Assembly (NCBI RefSeq): GCF_001704415.2
Contig: NC_030819.1
Coordinates: forward strand, 86,091,272-86,155,271
Source of the DNA: Capra hircus
Taxonomy: Eukaryota > Chordata > Mammalia > Artiodactyla > Bovidae
DNA length: 64,000 nt
Direction of reading: 5' to 3'
Made by a program: the position numbers and the translations under genes. The notes below the pieces were generated by a model. That model searched no databases. It was not told the DNA's origin and worked only from the letters and a program-made list of their open reading frames with translations. Positions 1 to 10,876 of the stretch are shown one piece after another (position 1 is the first letter of the stretch; each line of letters opens with the position of its first letter).

Positions 1-115
1 TTCTTCTTTCATAGGTACATATCATTTCCATACTTTATTGAGCCCATCATTGTGTGAAATGTTCCCTTGGTATCTACATTTTTCTTGAAGATATATTTCT
101 TGGCATTGATCACTT

Positions 116-1351
116 CAGTTCAGGTTGGTTCAGTTGCTCAGTCGTGTCTGACTATTTGTGAACCCATGAACCACAGCACCCAAGGCCTCCCTGTCTATCA
201 CCAACTCCTGGAGTCCACCCAAACCCATGTCCATTGAGTCAGTGATGCCATCCAGCCATATCATCCTCTGTCATCCTCTTCTCCTCCTGCCCTCAATCCC
301 TCTCATCATCAGGATATTTTCAAATGAATCAGCTATTATCATCTGATATCTGTGTCGACCGTCTGGTGATGCCCATGTGTAGTCTTCTCTTGTGTTGTTG
401 GAAGAGTGTCTTTTCTATGACCAGTGCATTTTCTTGGAAGAACTCTATTAGCCTTTACCCTGCTTCATTCCGTATTCCAAGGCCAAATTCGCCTGTTACT
501 CCAGGTATTTCTTGACTTCCTACTTTTCCATTACAGTCCTCTATAATGAAAAGGACATCTATTGTTAGTTCTAGAAGGTTTTGTAGGTCTTCATAGAACC
601 ATTCAACTTCAGCTTCTTCAGCATTATTGGTTGGGGCATAGACTTGGATTACCATGATATTGAGTGGTTTGCCTTGGAAATGAACAGAGACCATTCTGTC
701 ATTTTTGAAATTACATCCAAGTACTGCATTTCGGACTCTTTTGTTCACTATGTTGGCTACTCCATTTCTTCTAAAGGATTCCTGCCCACAGTAGTAGATA
801 TAATGGTCATCTGAGTTAAATTCACCGATTCCAATCCATCTTAGTTTGCTGATTCCTAGAATGTCAATGTTCACTCTTGCCATCTCCTGTTTGATCACTT
901 CCAATTTGCCTTGATTCATGAACCTAACATTCCAGATTCCTATGCAATACTGCTCTTTACACCATTGTACCTTGCTTCTATCATCATTTCCATCCAAAAC
1001 TGGGTGTTGTTTTCGCTTTGGCTTCATCCCTTCATCCTTTCTGGAGTTATTCCTCCACTGATCTCTAGTAGCATATTGGGCGCCTACCAACACGGGAAAT
1101 TCATCTTTCAGTATCCTATCTTTTTTGCCTTTTCATACTGTTCATGGGTTTCTCAAGGCAATAATGCTCAAGCAGTTTGCCATTCCCCTTTCCAGTGGAC
1201 CATATTCTTTCAGACCTCTCCACCATGATGCATCCATCTTGGGTGGCCCCACATGGCATGTCTTAGTTTCTTTGAGTTAGACAAGGCTATGGTCCATGTG
1301 ATCATATTGGCTAGTTGTCTGTGATTGTGGTTTCACAATCTGGTTTTACAG
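116..1351 (-). mobile_element. BovB nested in BovB, internally deleted
   Basis: A second minus-strand BovB inserted into the outer copy. The 11-bp duplication ATTGATCACTT lies at 105-115 and 1352-1362 and fixes both edges. From the right it reads 5' leader and endonuclease region (about 1351 down to 333), then jumps directly to the 3' terminal about 215 bp (332-116). The distal endonuclease part, the linker, the reverse transcriptase and most of the C-terminal region are missing. Because the duplication encloses both ends, the deletion either preceded insertion or occurred afterwards inside the element. Confidence 0.85.
455..1093 (-). pseudogene. BovB endonuclease domain remnant
   Basis: A 212-codon minus-strand open stretch encoding the N-terminal apurinic-type endonuclease of BovB, the enzyme that nicks target DNA to prime reverse transcription. 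Recognisable blocks are GIWNVRFMNQGKLEV near the start, an ILGIS block, the VYAPTNNAEEAE block and a GDWN-like block reading EDCN. The position that is normally the metal-binding Glu in GISEL is Lys (GISKL), and the Trp of GDWN is Cys, so the product would not be an active nuclease. The frame ends where the element jumps to its 3' terminus. Confidence 0.85.
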
Positions 1352-1715
1352 ATTGATCACTTAGGCTTTCTTATCTCTTCTGGTTATTCTTGGGAACTCT
1401 GCAATCAAATGCGTATATCTTTTCTTTTCTCCTTTGCTTTTAGTTTCTCGTCCTTTCACAGCAATTTTGAAGACTTCCTCAGATAACCGCTTTGCCTTTT
1501 ACATTTCCTTTCATTATGGATGGTTTTGATCACTGCCTCCTGTACAATGTCACTAACCTACATACATTGTTCTTCAGGCACTCTATCAGATCTAATCCCT
1601 TGAATGTATTTGTCACTACCCCTGTATAATCGTGAAGTGTTTGATTTAGGTCATACATGTATGCTTTAGTGGTTTTCCCTACTTTTTCAATTTAAGTCTG
1701 AATTTTGAAGTATTC

Positions 1716-2345
1716 TGTATATGTAAATTAAATCTATCTGGACCAAAATGTCATTTAAGGCTTGTGTTTCCTTATTAATCTTCTATCTGGAAGAAAAATC
1801 AATTGGAGTACCTAGAGTTTAAAATCTCCCATTATTTTGGGGATAATGTCAACTTTCTCTTTTTTGCTCTTACTATTTGCCTTATGTGCTGTGGCATTCT
1901 ACATAGGATGTATATCTGTGCATGTGTGTGTTTACAATTGACATAACTTCTTCTTGTATTGGTAAATATAGAAATTGTAAATAGAAAAATATATAGGATG
2001 TGTATATATATGCATATATATTTATATATTTACAATTGTTATATCTTCTTATTGAATTGATCCCTAGATTCTTTTATTGTGTACCTCCCCGTCCCTTTTA
2101 ACAGTATTATAAAGTATATTTTGTCTGTGTTGAGTATTGCTACTGTACATTTTTCAAACTTCCATTTGCTTGTAGTAACATTTTCCATCACCTTGTTTCA
2201 GTGTACATGTGACTCTAGATCTGAAGCAAGTCTCTTAGAGACACCATAAATGTAGGCCATGAATTTTATCCATTTAGCCAGTTAATATTTTTTGTTTGGA
2301 GCATTTAGTCCACTTATATTTAATATAATTTTTGATATCTAACTT
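1716..2345 (-). mobile_element. L1 fragment, ORF2 endonuclease region (split element)
   Basis: Minus-strand old L1 matching the first about 200 codons of ORF2, read right to left from the ORF2 start near 2,340. It is heavily decayed with no open frame. It continues the L1 whose ORF1 and 5'UTR lie at 7,798-10,258; the BovB at 2,350-7,797 sits almost exactly at the ORF1/ORF2 junction. An AT-rich purine/pyrimidine stretch at about 1,980-2,035 lies inside it. Confidence 0.75.
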
Positions 2346-2928
2346 ACTTGTTTGGTTCAGTCATACAGTCATGTCCAACTCTTTGAGACTCCATGGACTA
2401 CAACACACAAGGCCTCCCTGTCTATCATTAACTCCCAGAATTTAATGAAATCATGTCCACTGAGTAAGTGATGCCACCCAACCATCTCATCCTCTGCCGT
2501 CCCCTTCTCCTCCCACCTTCAATCTTTCCAGGCATGAGAGTCTTTTCAAATGAGTCAGTTTATGGCATCAGGTGCCCAAAGTATTGGAGTTTCAGCTTTA
2601 ACATCAGTCCAATGCAATGAAAATTCAAGGCTGGTTTCCTTTAGGATGGACTGGTTGGCTCTCCTTGCCATCTAAGTTACACTCAAGAGCTTTCTGCAAC
2701 ACCATGGTTCAAAAGCATCAATTGTTCGGTGCTCAGCTTTCTTTGTATTCCAACTCTTACAGCCATACATAACTACTGGAAAAACCATAGCTTTGTCTAG
2801 ACGGACATTTGTTGGCAAAGTACTATCTCTGCTTTTTAATATGCTATATATGTTGATCATAACTTTTCTTCCAAGGAGCAAGTGCCTTTAAATTTCATGG
2901 CAGCAGTCACCATCTGCAGTGATTTTGA

Positions 2929-4288
2929 TTCAGACTCAGATCAGTCGCTCAGTCGTTTCTGACTCTTTGCAACCCCATGACAGACGCCAGGCCTCCCTGT
3001 CTGTCACCATCTCCCGGAGTTCACTCAAACTCACCTCCATGGAGTCGGTGATGTCATCCAGCCATTTCATCCTCTGTCGTCCCCTTCTCCTCCTGCCCCC
3101 AATCCCTCCCAGCATCAGAGTTTTTTCCAATGAGTCAATTTGTTGCATGAGGTGGCCAAAGTAGTGAAGTTTCAGCTTTAGCATCATTCCTTCCAAAGAA
3201 ATCCCAGGGTTGATCTCCTTCAGAATGGATTGGTTGGATCTCCTTGCAGTCCAAGGGAATCTCAAGAGTCTTCTCCAACACCACAGTTCAAAAGCATCAA
3301 TTTTTCGGAGCTCAGCTTTCTTCACAGTCCAACTCTCACATCGATACATGACCGCTGGGAAAAACAGAGCCTGGACTAGACGGACCTTTGTTGGCAAAGT
3401 AATGTCTATGCTTTTTGAATATGCTATCTAGATTGGTCATAACTTTTCTTCAAAGGAGTAAGGGTCTTTTAATTTCATGGCTGCAGTCACCATTTGCAGT
3501 GATTTTGGAGCCCCACAAAATAATACTTTTTCTACTGTTTCTCTATCTATTTCCCATAAAGTGACGGGACGATTTGCCGTGATCTTTGTTTTCTGAATGT
3601 TGAGCTTCAAGCCAACTTTTTCACTCTCCTCTTTCACTCTCACCAAGAGGCTTTTTAGTTCCTCTTCACTTTCTGCTATAAGGGTGGTGTCATCTTCATA
3701 TCTGAGGTTATTTATATTTCTCCAGGCAATCTTGATTCCAGCTTGTGTTTCTTCCAGCCCAGCGTTTCTCATGGTGTATTCTGCATATAAGTTAAATAAA
3801 CAGGGTGACAATATACAGCCTTGACGAACTCTTTTTCCTATATGGAACCAGTCTGTTGTTCCATGTCCAGTTCTAACTGGTGCTTCCTAACCTGCATATA
3901 GGTGTCTCAAGAGGCAGGTCAGATGGTCTGGTATTCCGATCTCTTGAAGAATTTTCCAGTTTATTGTGATCCACACTGTCAAAGGCTTTGACATAGTCAA
4001 TAAAGCAGAAATGGGTATTTTTCTGGAACTCCCTTGCTTTTTCCATGATCCAGCAGATGTTGGCAATTTGATTTCTGATTCCTCTGCCTTTTCTAAAACC
4101 AGCTTGAACATCTGGAAGTTCATGGTTCACGTATTGCTGAAGCCTGGCTTGGAGAATTTTGAGCATTACTTTACTAGTGTGTGAGATGAGTGCAATTGTG
4201 TAGTAGTTTGAGCATTCTTTGGCTTTAACTTTCTTTGGGATTGGAATAAAAACTAATCATTTCCAGTCCTGTGGCCAAATGAAGAAAA
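2929..4288 (-). mobile_element. BovB LINE, 5'-truncated, nested in BovB
   Basis: A less decayed minus-strand BovB covering the 3' end back into the reverse transcriptase domain. The 9-bp duplication TGATTTTGA at 2920-2928 and 4289-4297 marks the insertion into the older BovB. Outer BovB sequence resumes without loss after the right copy. Truncation at the 5' side is the usual outcome of incomplete target-primed reverse transcription. Confidence 0.87.
3437..4166 (-). pseudogene. BovB reverse transcriptase remnant
   Basis: Two minus-strand open stretches (3,873-4,166 and 3,437-3,811) cover the palm of the BovB reverse transcriptase. Motif A is visible as FIDYVKAFDSVDHNKL. The block MSPCLFNLYAEY precedes the catalytic box. 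That box is YEDD where the family has YADD, so both catalytic Asp residues are kept. A frame break separates the two pieces. A third stretch at 2,936-3,397 encodes the C-terminal region (ESWTVKKAELRKIDAFELWCWRR). Confidence 0.82.
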
Positions 4289-6112
4289 TGATTTTGAAGC
4301 CCGCCAAAATAAAGTCTGTCATAGATTCCATTGTTTACCCATCTATTTGTCATGAAGTGATGGGACCAGATGCCATGATCTTAGTTTTCTGAATATTGAG
4401 TTTTAAGTCAAAATTTTCACTTTCCTCTTTCACTTTCATCAAGAGGCTCCATTTTTTTCTTCGCTTTCTGCCATAAGGGTGGTGTTATCTGCATATCTGT
4501 AGTTATGGATGTTTCTCCCGGTAATCTTCATTCCAGCTTGTTCTTCATCCTGTTCAGCATTTCCCATGATGTACTCTGTGTATAAGTTAAATAAGTGGGG
4601 TGACAATATACAACCTTGACATACTCTTTTTCCCAATTTGGAGCCAGTCTTTTGTTCCATGTCCAGTTCTAACCACTGCTTCTTGACCTGGATACAGATA
4701 TCTCAGGAGGCAAGTCAGGTGGTCTCGTATTCCCATCTCTTTCAGAATATACCACAGTTTTTTGTGATCCACAGAGTGAAAGGCTTTGGCATAGTCAATA
4801 AAGCAAAGTAGATATTTCTCTGGAACTCTGTTGCTTTTTCAATGATTCAGTGAATGTTAGTAATTTGTTTGCTGGTTCCTCTGCCTTTTCTAAATCCAGC
4901 TTGAACATCTGGAAGTTCATGACTCATAACTGTTAAAGCCTGGGTTGGAGAATTTTGAGTATTATTTTGCTAGTGTGTGAGATGAATGTAATTGTGCGGT
5001 AGTTTGTACATTCTTTGGCATTGCCTTCTTTTGGATTGGAATGAAAACTAACTCTTTCCAACCCTGTGGTTACTGTTGAGTTTTTTCATATTTTCTGGCA
5101 TTTTGAATACAGCACTTTCACAGCATCATCTTTTAGGATTTCAAGTAGCTCAACTGGAATTTCATCACCTCCACTAACTTTGTTCATAGCAATAATTTCT
5201 AAGGTCTATTTGACTTCACATTCTCTGATGTCTGGCCCTAGGTTAGTGACCACATCATTTTGATTATTTGGGTCATGAAGGTCTTTTTTGTATAATCTTT
5301 TGTGTATTCTTGCACCTCTTCCTAATATATCCTGCTTCTTTTAGGTCCACACAACTTCTGTGTTTTATTGTTACCATATTTGCATGAAATATTCCTTGGT
5401 ATCTGTAATTTTCTTGAAGAGATCTCTCGTCTTTCCCATTCTACTATTTTCCCCTATTTCTTTGCATTGATCACAGAGGAAGGCTTTCTTATATCTTCTT
5501 AGTATTCTTTGGAACTCTGCATTCAAATGGGTATATCTTCTGTTTTCTCCTTTGCCTTTCACTTCTCTTATTTTCTCTGCTATTCGTAAGGCTTCCTCAG
5601 ACAGCCATTTTCCCTTTCTTTTTCTTGGGGATGGTCTTGATCACTGCCTCCTGTACATGTCATGATCTTCAGCCCATAGTTCTTCAGCCACTCTGTCTAT
5701 CAGATCTAATCCCTTGAATCTATTTTTCACTTCCACTGTAAAATTGTAAGTGATTTTATTTAAGTCATACTTGAATGGTCAAGTGGTTTTCTCTACTTTC
5801 TTTAATTTAAGTCTGAAAATGGCAATAAGGAGTTCATGATCTGAGCCACAGTCAGCTTCTGGTCTTGTTCTTGCTGACTATGTGGAAGCTCTATACAGAG
5901 CTTCTCCATCTTTGACTGAAAAAAAAAAAAAAAGTAATCAATCTGATTTTAGTATTGACCATCTGGTGATGTCCATGTGTAGAGTCTCCTCTTGTTTTGT
6001 TGGAAGAGGGTATTTTTTATGACCAATGCATTCTCTTGGCAAAACTCTTAGCCTTTGCCCTCCTTCAATCTCTACTCCAACGCCAAATTTGCCCGTTACT
6101 AGAGGTATTTGT

Positions 6113-6387
6113 CAGAGAAGGCAATGGCAACCCACCCCAGTCCTCTTGCCTGGAAAATCCCAGGGACGGAGGAGCCTGGTAGGCTGCAATCCATGGGGTC
6201 TCTAAAAGTTGGACACTACTGAGCGACTTCACTTTCACTTTTGACTTTCATGCATTGGAGAAGGAAATGGCAACCCACTCCAGTGTTCTTGCCTGGAGAA
6301 TCCCAGGGATGGGGAGCCTGGTGGGCTGCCACCTCTGGGGTCACATAGAGTCAGACATGACTGAAGAAACTTCACAGCAGCAGCAGC
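6113..6387 (+). mobile_element. BOV-A2 SINE
   Basis: A plus-strand dimeric BOV-A2: two BovB-derived monomers (start about 6,113 and about 6,255), each with GGCAATGGCAACCCAC-like and tail blocks, ending in a CAG-repeat tail (6,377-6,387). The imperfect 12-bp duplications at 6101-6112 and 6388-6399 (AGAGGTATTTGT versus AGAGGAATTTGT) prove insertion into the surrounding BovB. BOV-A2 is non-autonomous and is thought to use BovB machinery. Confidence 0.92.
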
Positions 6388-6818
6388 AGAGGAATTTGTT
6401 GACTTCCTACTTTTGCATTCCAGCCCCCTATAATGAAAAGGACATCTTTCTGGAGTGTTAGTTCTAGAAGGTCTTGTGGGTCTTTACAGAACTGTTCAAC
6501 TTCAGCTTCTTCGGCATTACTGGTTGGGACATAGACTTGGATTACCGTGATATTGAATTGTTTGCCTTGGAAACAAATAGAGATTATTCTGTCGTTTTTG
6601 AGATTGCATCCGAGTACTGCATTTTGGACTCTTTTGTTTATTATGATGGATACTCTATTTCTTCTAAGAGATTCTTGCACACAGTTGTAAATACAATTGT
6701 CTTCTGATTTAAATTCACCCATTCCAGTCCATTTTAGTTTGCTGATTCCTAAAATGTTGATGTTCCCTCTTGCCATCTCCTCTTTGACCACTTCCAATTT
6801 GCCTTGATTTATGGACAT
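6372..6818 (-). pseudogene. BovB endonuclease domain remnant (second copy)
   Basis: A 148-codon minus-strand open stretch of the endonuclease of the 2.35-7.8 kb BovB. It shows ILGISKLKWTGMGEF, VYVPTSNAEEAEVEQF and a GGWN block where GDWN is expected. Both the catalytic Glu (now Lys) and the Asp (now Gly) are lost. The frame ends inside the BOV-A2 insertion. Confidence 0.85.
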
Positions 6819-7229
6819 AATATTCCAAGTTCCTATGCAGTGTTTTTCTTTACAGCATTGGACTTAACCTTCATCACCAATCACATCCACAAGTGGATGT
6901 TGTTCTTGCTTTGGCTGTGTCTCCTCATTCTTTTTGGAGTTGTTTCTCCACTAATCTCCAGTAGCATATTGGGCACCTACCCGCCTGGGGAGTTCATCTT
7001 CAGTGTCCTTTATTTTTGCCTTTTCATACTGTTCATGGGGTTCTCAAGGACAAGAATACTGAAGTTGTTTGCCATTCACCTCTTCAGTGGGCCACACTTT
7101 GTCAGAATGCTCCACCATGACACGTCCATCTTTGGTGGCCCTACACAACATGGCTCATAGTTTCATTGAATTAGACAATTTGTGGTCCATTTGACCTGAT
7201 TGGTTAGTTTCCTATGATTGTGGTTTTCA

Positions 7230-7797
7230 TGCTCAGTATATCTTTATTAAAGATTTATTGGATTAAAGACCAACTTTCTATTTATGGGTGAGGCTATGTT
7301 CCCTCCGTTATTTGACCTGAGATCAACCTATGGTGGAGGTAATGAAGATAATGGTGACCTCCTTCAAAAGGTCCCATGCAAGGACTGCTGTACTCAGTGC
7401 CCCAAACCCTCCAGAAGGGCTCTGCTGAACCACGCCTCCGCCAGAGACTCCTGGACACTCACAGGCAAGTCTGGTCAATCTTTTTGGGGTCATTATTCCA
7501 TTCTCCTGGGTCCTGGTGTTCACAAGATTTTATTTGTGCCCTCCAAGAGTCTTTCCCCAGTCCTGTGTAAGCTCTGGAAGCTCTATGGTGGGGTTAATGG
7601 CAACCTCTTCCAAGAGGGCTTATGCCATTCCCAGGTCTACTGCACCCAGAGCCCCTGCCTCTGCAGCAGTGCACTACTGACTGGTACCTCTGCAGGAGAC
7701 ACTCAAACACAGTTTTGTCTCTGGCTCTGTGGTCTCTGGGTCCTGGTGTGCACAAGGTTTATTTGAACCCTCCAAGCCTCTCTGGTGGGTATGGGAT
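7230..7797 (-). repeat. BovB 5' leader with repeated monomers
   Basis: The extreme 5' part of the minus-strand BovB. Two related units begin near 7,321 (CTATGGTGGAGG) and 7,584 (CTCTATGGTGGGG). Each has a GGTGACCTCC-like block, a GGCAAGTCTGG or similar block and a CCTGGTGT.CACAAG.TTT.TTTG block. The same unit recurs in the BovB 5' piece at 38.1-39.16 kb, so it belongs to the element and is not chance. Plus-strand frames across it have no known homology. Confidence 0.6.
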
Positions 7798-10258
7798 TTG
7801 AATTCTCTTAGCTTTCGCTTGTGTGAAGTTTTTGATTTCTTCACTGAATCTTAATTAAAGCCTTGCTGAGTAGAGCTATTTTAGTTGTAGTTTTCTCTTT
7901 TTTATCCCTTGGAATATATAATTTCTCCCACTTCTTCCTGGCCTGAAGAGTTTTAGCTAAAAAAAAAAAAAAAAATCAGCTGAACACCATATGTGGATTC
8001 TCTTTTACATTGTTTGTTGTTTTTCCCTTGTTGCTTTTATTTTTTTTTTAATTTCATCAATTTTTATCAATTTGATTAATGTATGCCTCAGCATATTCCT
8101 CCATGGTCTTATTCTGTATTGAGTTCTTTGTGCTTCCTGGACTTGGGTAATTATTTTCTTTCCATGTTAGGTAAGTTTTCAACTACAATATCTTCAAATA
8201 TTTTCTCCCACACTTTTTCTTTTTCTTCTTTTTCTTGGATATTTGTTCATGCTTTTCTTCTCTTCCCCAGAGGTATCTAAGACTACTTTCATTTATTTTC
8301 ATTATTTTTTTCCCTTTAATCTGTTCTGTGAGAGTGATTTCTACCATTCTAACTCTCAGCTCACTTATCTATTCTTCTAAGTTATTCTGCTATTGAATCC
8401 TTCTAGTATATTTTTTACTTCAGTTATTGTAGCATTCGTTTCTGTTTGCCATTGTTGTGGTTATTGTTACTATGAGGGTTATTTTCAGTTTAGATGTCTA
8501 CCGCCTTGTTCCTTAGTGTATTCTGGCCAATATCCCCCTTGCTGGAGGGTTTGACTGTTGCTGTGGTAACCCATGCATGCCCTTGGTATCGAAGAGCCTT
8601 GTTCTGTCATTTGCCTTTGTCTTTGCCTTTGCTCTGTCATTGTCACTGCCCTGTCAGGGGCAAAATCTCCTTCTTAGTTGCTGAAGTAGAGGCTCCCAGA
8701 TCTATTTTATAGGTGTGTTTCTAATTTATGATGTGAGGTAGGTAGGATTGGAATCTTCCCACTGGGAGAGAAGCCATTGAGTATTTCTCCTCTGAAATTG
8801 TTCATTTCTGAACATGCTCCTTTGTGTCACCTTTTACCTATTTTGTGAGCTCACAAGTTACTCTGTTGTTGGCACTGCTTTTGGCACAATCTTAAACATG
8901 ATTATACTGACAATTAGCCCTGGTGTCTCTTAGGTATTGGTTTGAAAAGGCCACCGGTAGAGATCCATTATGGCCAGGTCACAGGATTGCAGTATTCATG
9001 CATCTGGACCCAGTGTGGGTACTCAGATTCTGAGGGCATGAGTCTGAGGTATGGGGGCACCTCAGACTCTGACCTGGCCCATTCCTTGTCTGTACATGCC
9101 CACAAAGTCCACTACTGCTAAAGCTAGATTCATCTGCTGCATGAACAGTTATTGATCCTTCAGATGTTCTACAGGTGCTGAATTTATCAAGTTGGTTGTA
9201 GGAGGATAATTATAGTTTGCAGCCATGAAGAGAGATTTCAGATCTTCTTTTAAGGTGCATGACTTCTGGGGTTAAGCTGTTGTTTCAGTTCTGCCTCTGC
9301 CTGTGGGCCACTCACAAACACCTGCTCCCAAGGCTGCTCCAGAACATGTGAGCCCATTTCAATGGGGACGGATCATGCCAGGGATCCAGAGGCTATTCAC
9401 GCAAGCGAGCTGGTAGCCAGAAGCCAAGGGTGTGACACTGTCAGCCCTAGAGGAATTTGGGGCCATGGGAGAGTGGACCAGTGGCTACAGACTCAAGAGA
9501 TTTGGATCCATCTTGGATGTGGTGTGAAAGGGAGCTAATGCCTAAGGTCCCCAGGTTGCTTGCCTGAAGTAGATGGGGCAAGTGAGGCAATGAGCCAGAG
9601 CTTTAGTGGTCAAAGCATGGGAAGAGAGGCCGCGATGGTAGCTCTGCCTTTTTTGTGTCAATCAACCATGACACTACACTTTTATGATGGTCTAGGTTTC
9701 CTGCATAAAGATTCCCAAATGTGAAGCTCCTCTTTCCCACCCCTTCAAGCTGTCTCTCCACAGCCAACATCAATTCTGTCCATGAGTCTGCTTTCAAAAC
9801 CGCTACGTCATCACCAAGCCCCTATCTGCACCAGTGGGAACACATCTCAGGCTGGGGCATGCAGGGCTATGGCTCAGACAATCTGTGTGTGTCTTACTCT
9901 GTTCTGCTTGCCACAAACAAGTTTCTGTGCTCTCCTCCAAGCCTCTGAAGAGCCCCTTCTGTCCCAGATAATCTGCGGGTGAGAGGGCTTTCTTTCCCAG
10001 ATGTGGGAATCTTTACTTTCTTTCAATTCGCCCCAGGGTCCAGATCCTCTCCCACTTCTTTTATTCTTTATCCCTTCCTTATGTTGTCCTTTACAGTTAT
10101 GTGGGAATTTTCTTGTCCTTTCAGATGTACAAAGACCTCTGCTATTGTTCAGCACGTGCTTTGTGAGAATTGTTTCATTTGTGGATGCATTCCTGATTTA
10201 TTTGTGGGGAGAGATAAGCTCTATGCTCTCCTACTTCTCTGCCATTTTGACGTCCTCT
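7798..10258 (-). mobile_element. Old L1: ORF1 and 5'UTR
   Basis: Minus-strand L1 read from a 5' end near 10,258 (CTGCCATTTTGACG on the plus strand is the reverse complement of the usual AAAATGGCAG start) through a roughly 1.8 kb 5'UTR into ORF1 (about 8,480 down to 7,798). ORF1 is recognisable from the conserved block 8,060-8,110, equivalent to RR-TPRHILIK. A BovB interrupts it and ORF2 resumes at 2,345. The frames within it are decayed. Confidence 0.72.
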
Positions 10259-10397
10259 AAGATTTCACTCTAAAGAATTTTAAGGAAAGCTAGAGGGAAT
10301 AAAAGTAACAAAACCTACAGCCTTCAAGTTCAAATTTTATGTAGGGGATAAATGTACATATGTATAAAATTTTTTTGATAAAGATTATATAGATGCT

Positions 10398-10575
10398 CAG
10401 TCTTCCTTGGTGGTTCAGTGGTAAAGTATTTGCCTGCAATGCAGGAGATGCAGGTTTGATCCCTGGGTTGGGAAGATCCCCTGGAGGAGAGAATGGGAAC
10501 CCATTCAAGTATTCTTGCTGGGGGAATCCCATGGACAGAGAAGCCTGGTGGTCTATAGTCAAGGTGGTCACAAAA
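10398..10575 (+). mobile_element. Bov-tA SINE
   Basis: A tRNA-derived head (TCTTCCTTGGTGGTTCAGTG with A-box and B-box-like GGTTTGATCCCTGG) followed by a BovB-like body (CCCATGGACAGAGAAGCCTGG) and an AT tail. Plus strand. Transcribed in principle by RNA polymerase III, but decayed. Confidence 0.88.
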
Positions 10576-10624
10576 TATATATATATTTCTTCATAATTTC
10601 AAATATGTTTCGAATATCCTGCAT

Positions 10625-10812
10625 TTGCACTCTGAGTCAGTAAAGCATCTGCAATGCAGGAGACCTGGGTTCAATTCTTGGGTAGGGAAGTTCCTCTAGA
10701 GAAAGAAATGGCAACCCACTCTAGGATTCTTGACTGTAGAATCCCATCAACAGAGGAGCCTGGCAGGCTACAGTTCATGGGGCTGCAAGAGTCAGACACG
10801 ATTTAGCACCAT
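10625..10812 (+). mobile_element. Bov-tA SINE (head-truncated)
   Basis: A second plus-strand Bov-tA about 50 bp downstream. The B-box-like GGTTCAATTCTTGG, the ATGGCAACCCACTC body and the GTCAGACACGA tail block are present. The first part of the tRNA-like head is degraded. Confidence 0.85.
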
Positions 10813-10850
10813 CTATCTTTTCCTATCAAGAGTTGCTTGTTTTTATATAC

Positions 10851-10876
10851 TTGTGTGTGTGTGTGTGTGTGTGTGA
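10851..10876. repeat. (TG)n microsatellite
   Basis: About 12 uninterrupted TG units just after the tail of the preceding Bov-tA. Confidence 0.95.

Larger units (their letters stand above)
1..1710 (-). mobile_element. BovB LINE fragment (outer copy, runs off left edge)
   Basis: Minus-strand BovB covering the linker between the endonuclease and reverse transcriptase domains. It is present as 1-115 and 1352-1710, separated by another BovB. The two parts join exactly in BovB order if the inserted piece is removed. BovB is an RTE-clade non-LTR retrotransposon abundant in ruminants. The left end lies outside the window. The right end meets old L1 sequence at about 1,710-1,716. No intact reading frame remains. 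Confidence 0.88.
2350..7797 (-). mobile_element. BovB LINE, nearly full length, interrupted twice
   Basis: A long minus-strand BovB carrying, right to left, a 5' leader with repeated monomers (7,797-7,230), pre-endonuclease and endonuclease region (7,225-5,950), linker (5,900-5,300), reverse transcriptase (5,300-4,298) and the 3' part (2,928-2,350). Inside it are a nested BovB (2,929-4,288) and a BOV-A2 SINE (6,113-6,387). An A-run at about 5,918-5,933 lies in the endonuclease-distal part. Minus-strand frames at 4,439-4,660, 4,587-4,772, 5,371-5,562 and 6,372-6,818 are pieces of the original ORF. Without inserts it is roughly 3.8 kb, longer than the about 3.2 kb I recall for the consensus, because of the 5' monomers. 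Confidence 0.87.

Noticed and set aside
7284..7766. 160-codon plus-strand frame as a gene
   Set aside because: It is the reverse complement of the BovB 5' leader. The same sequence at 38.1-39.1 kb carries different frames.
10398..10812. tRNA genes
   Set aside because: A- and B-box-like words belong to the tRNA-derived heads of Bov-tA SINEs followed by BovB tails. No cloverleaf with an acceptor stem is present.
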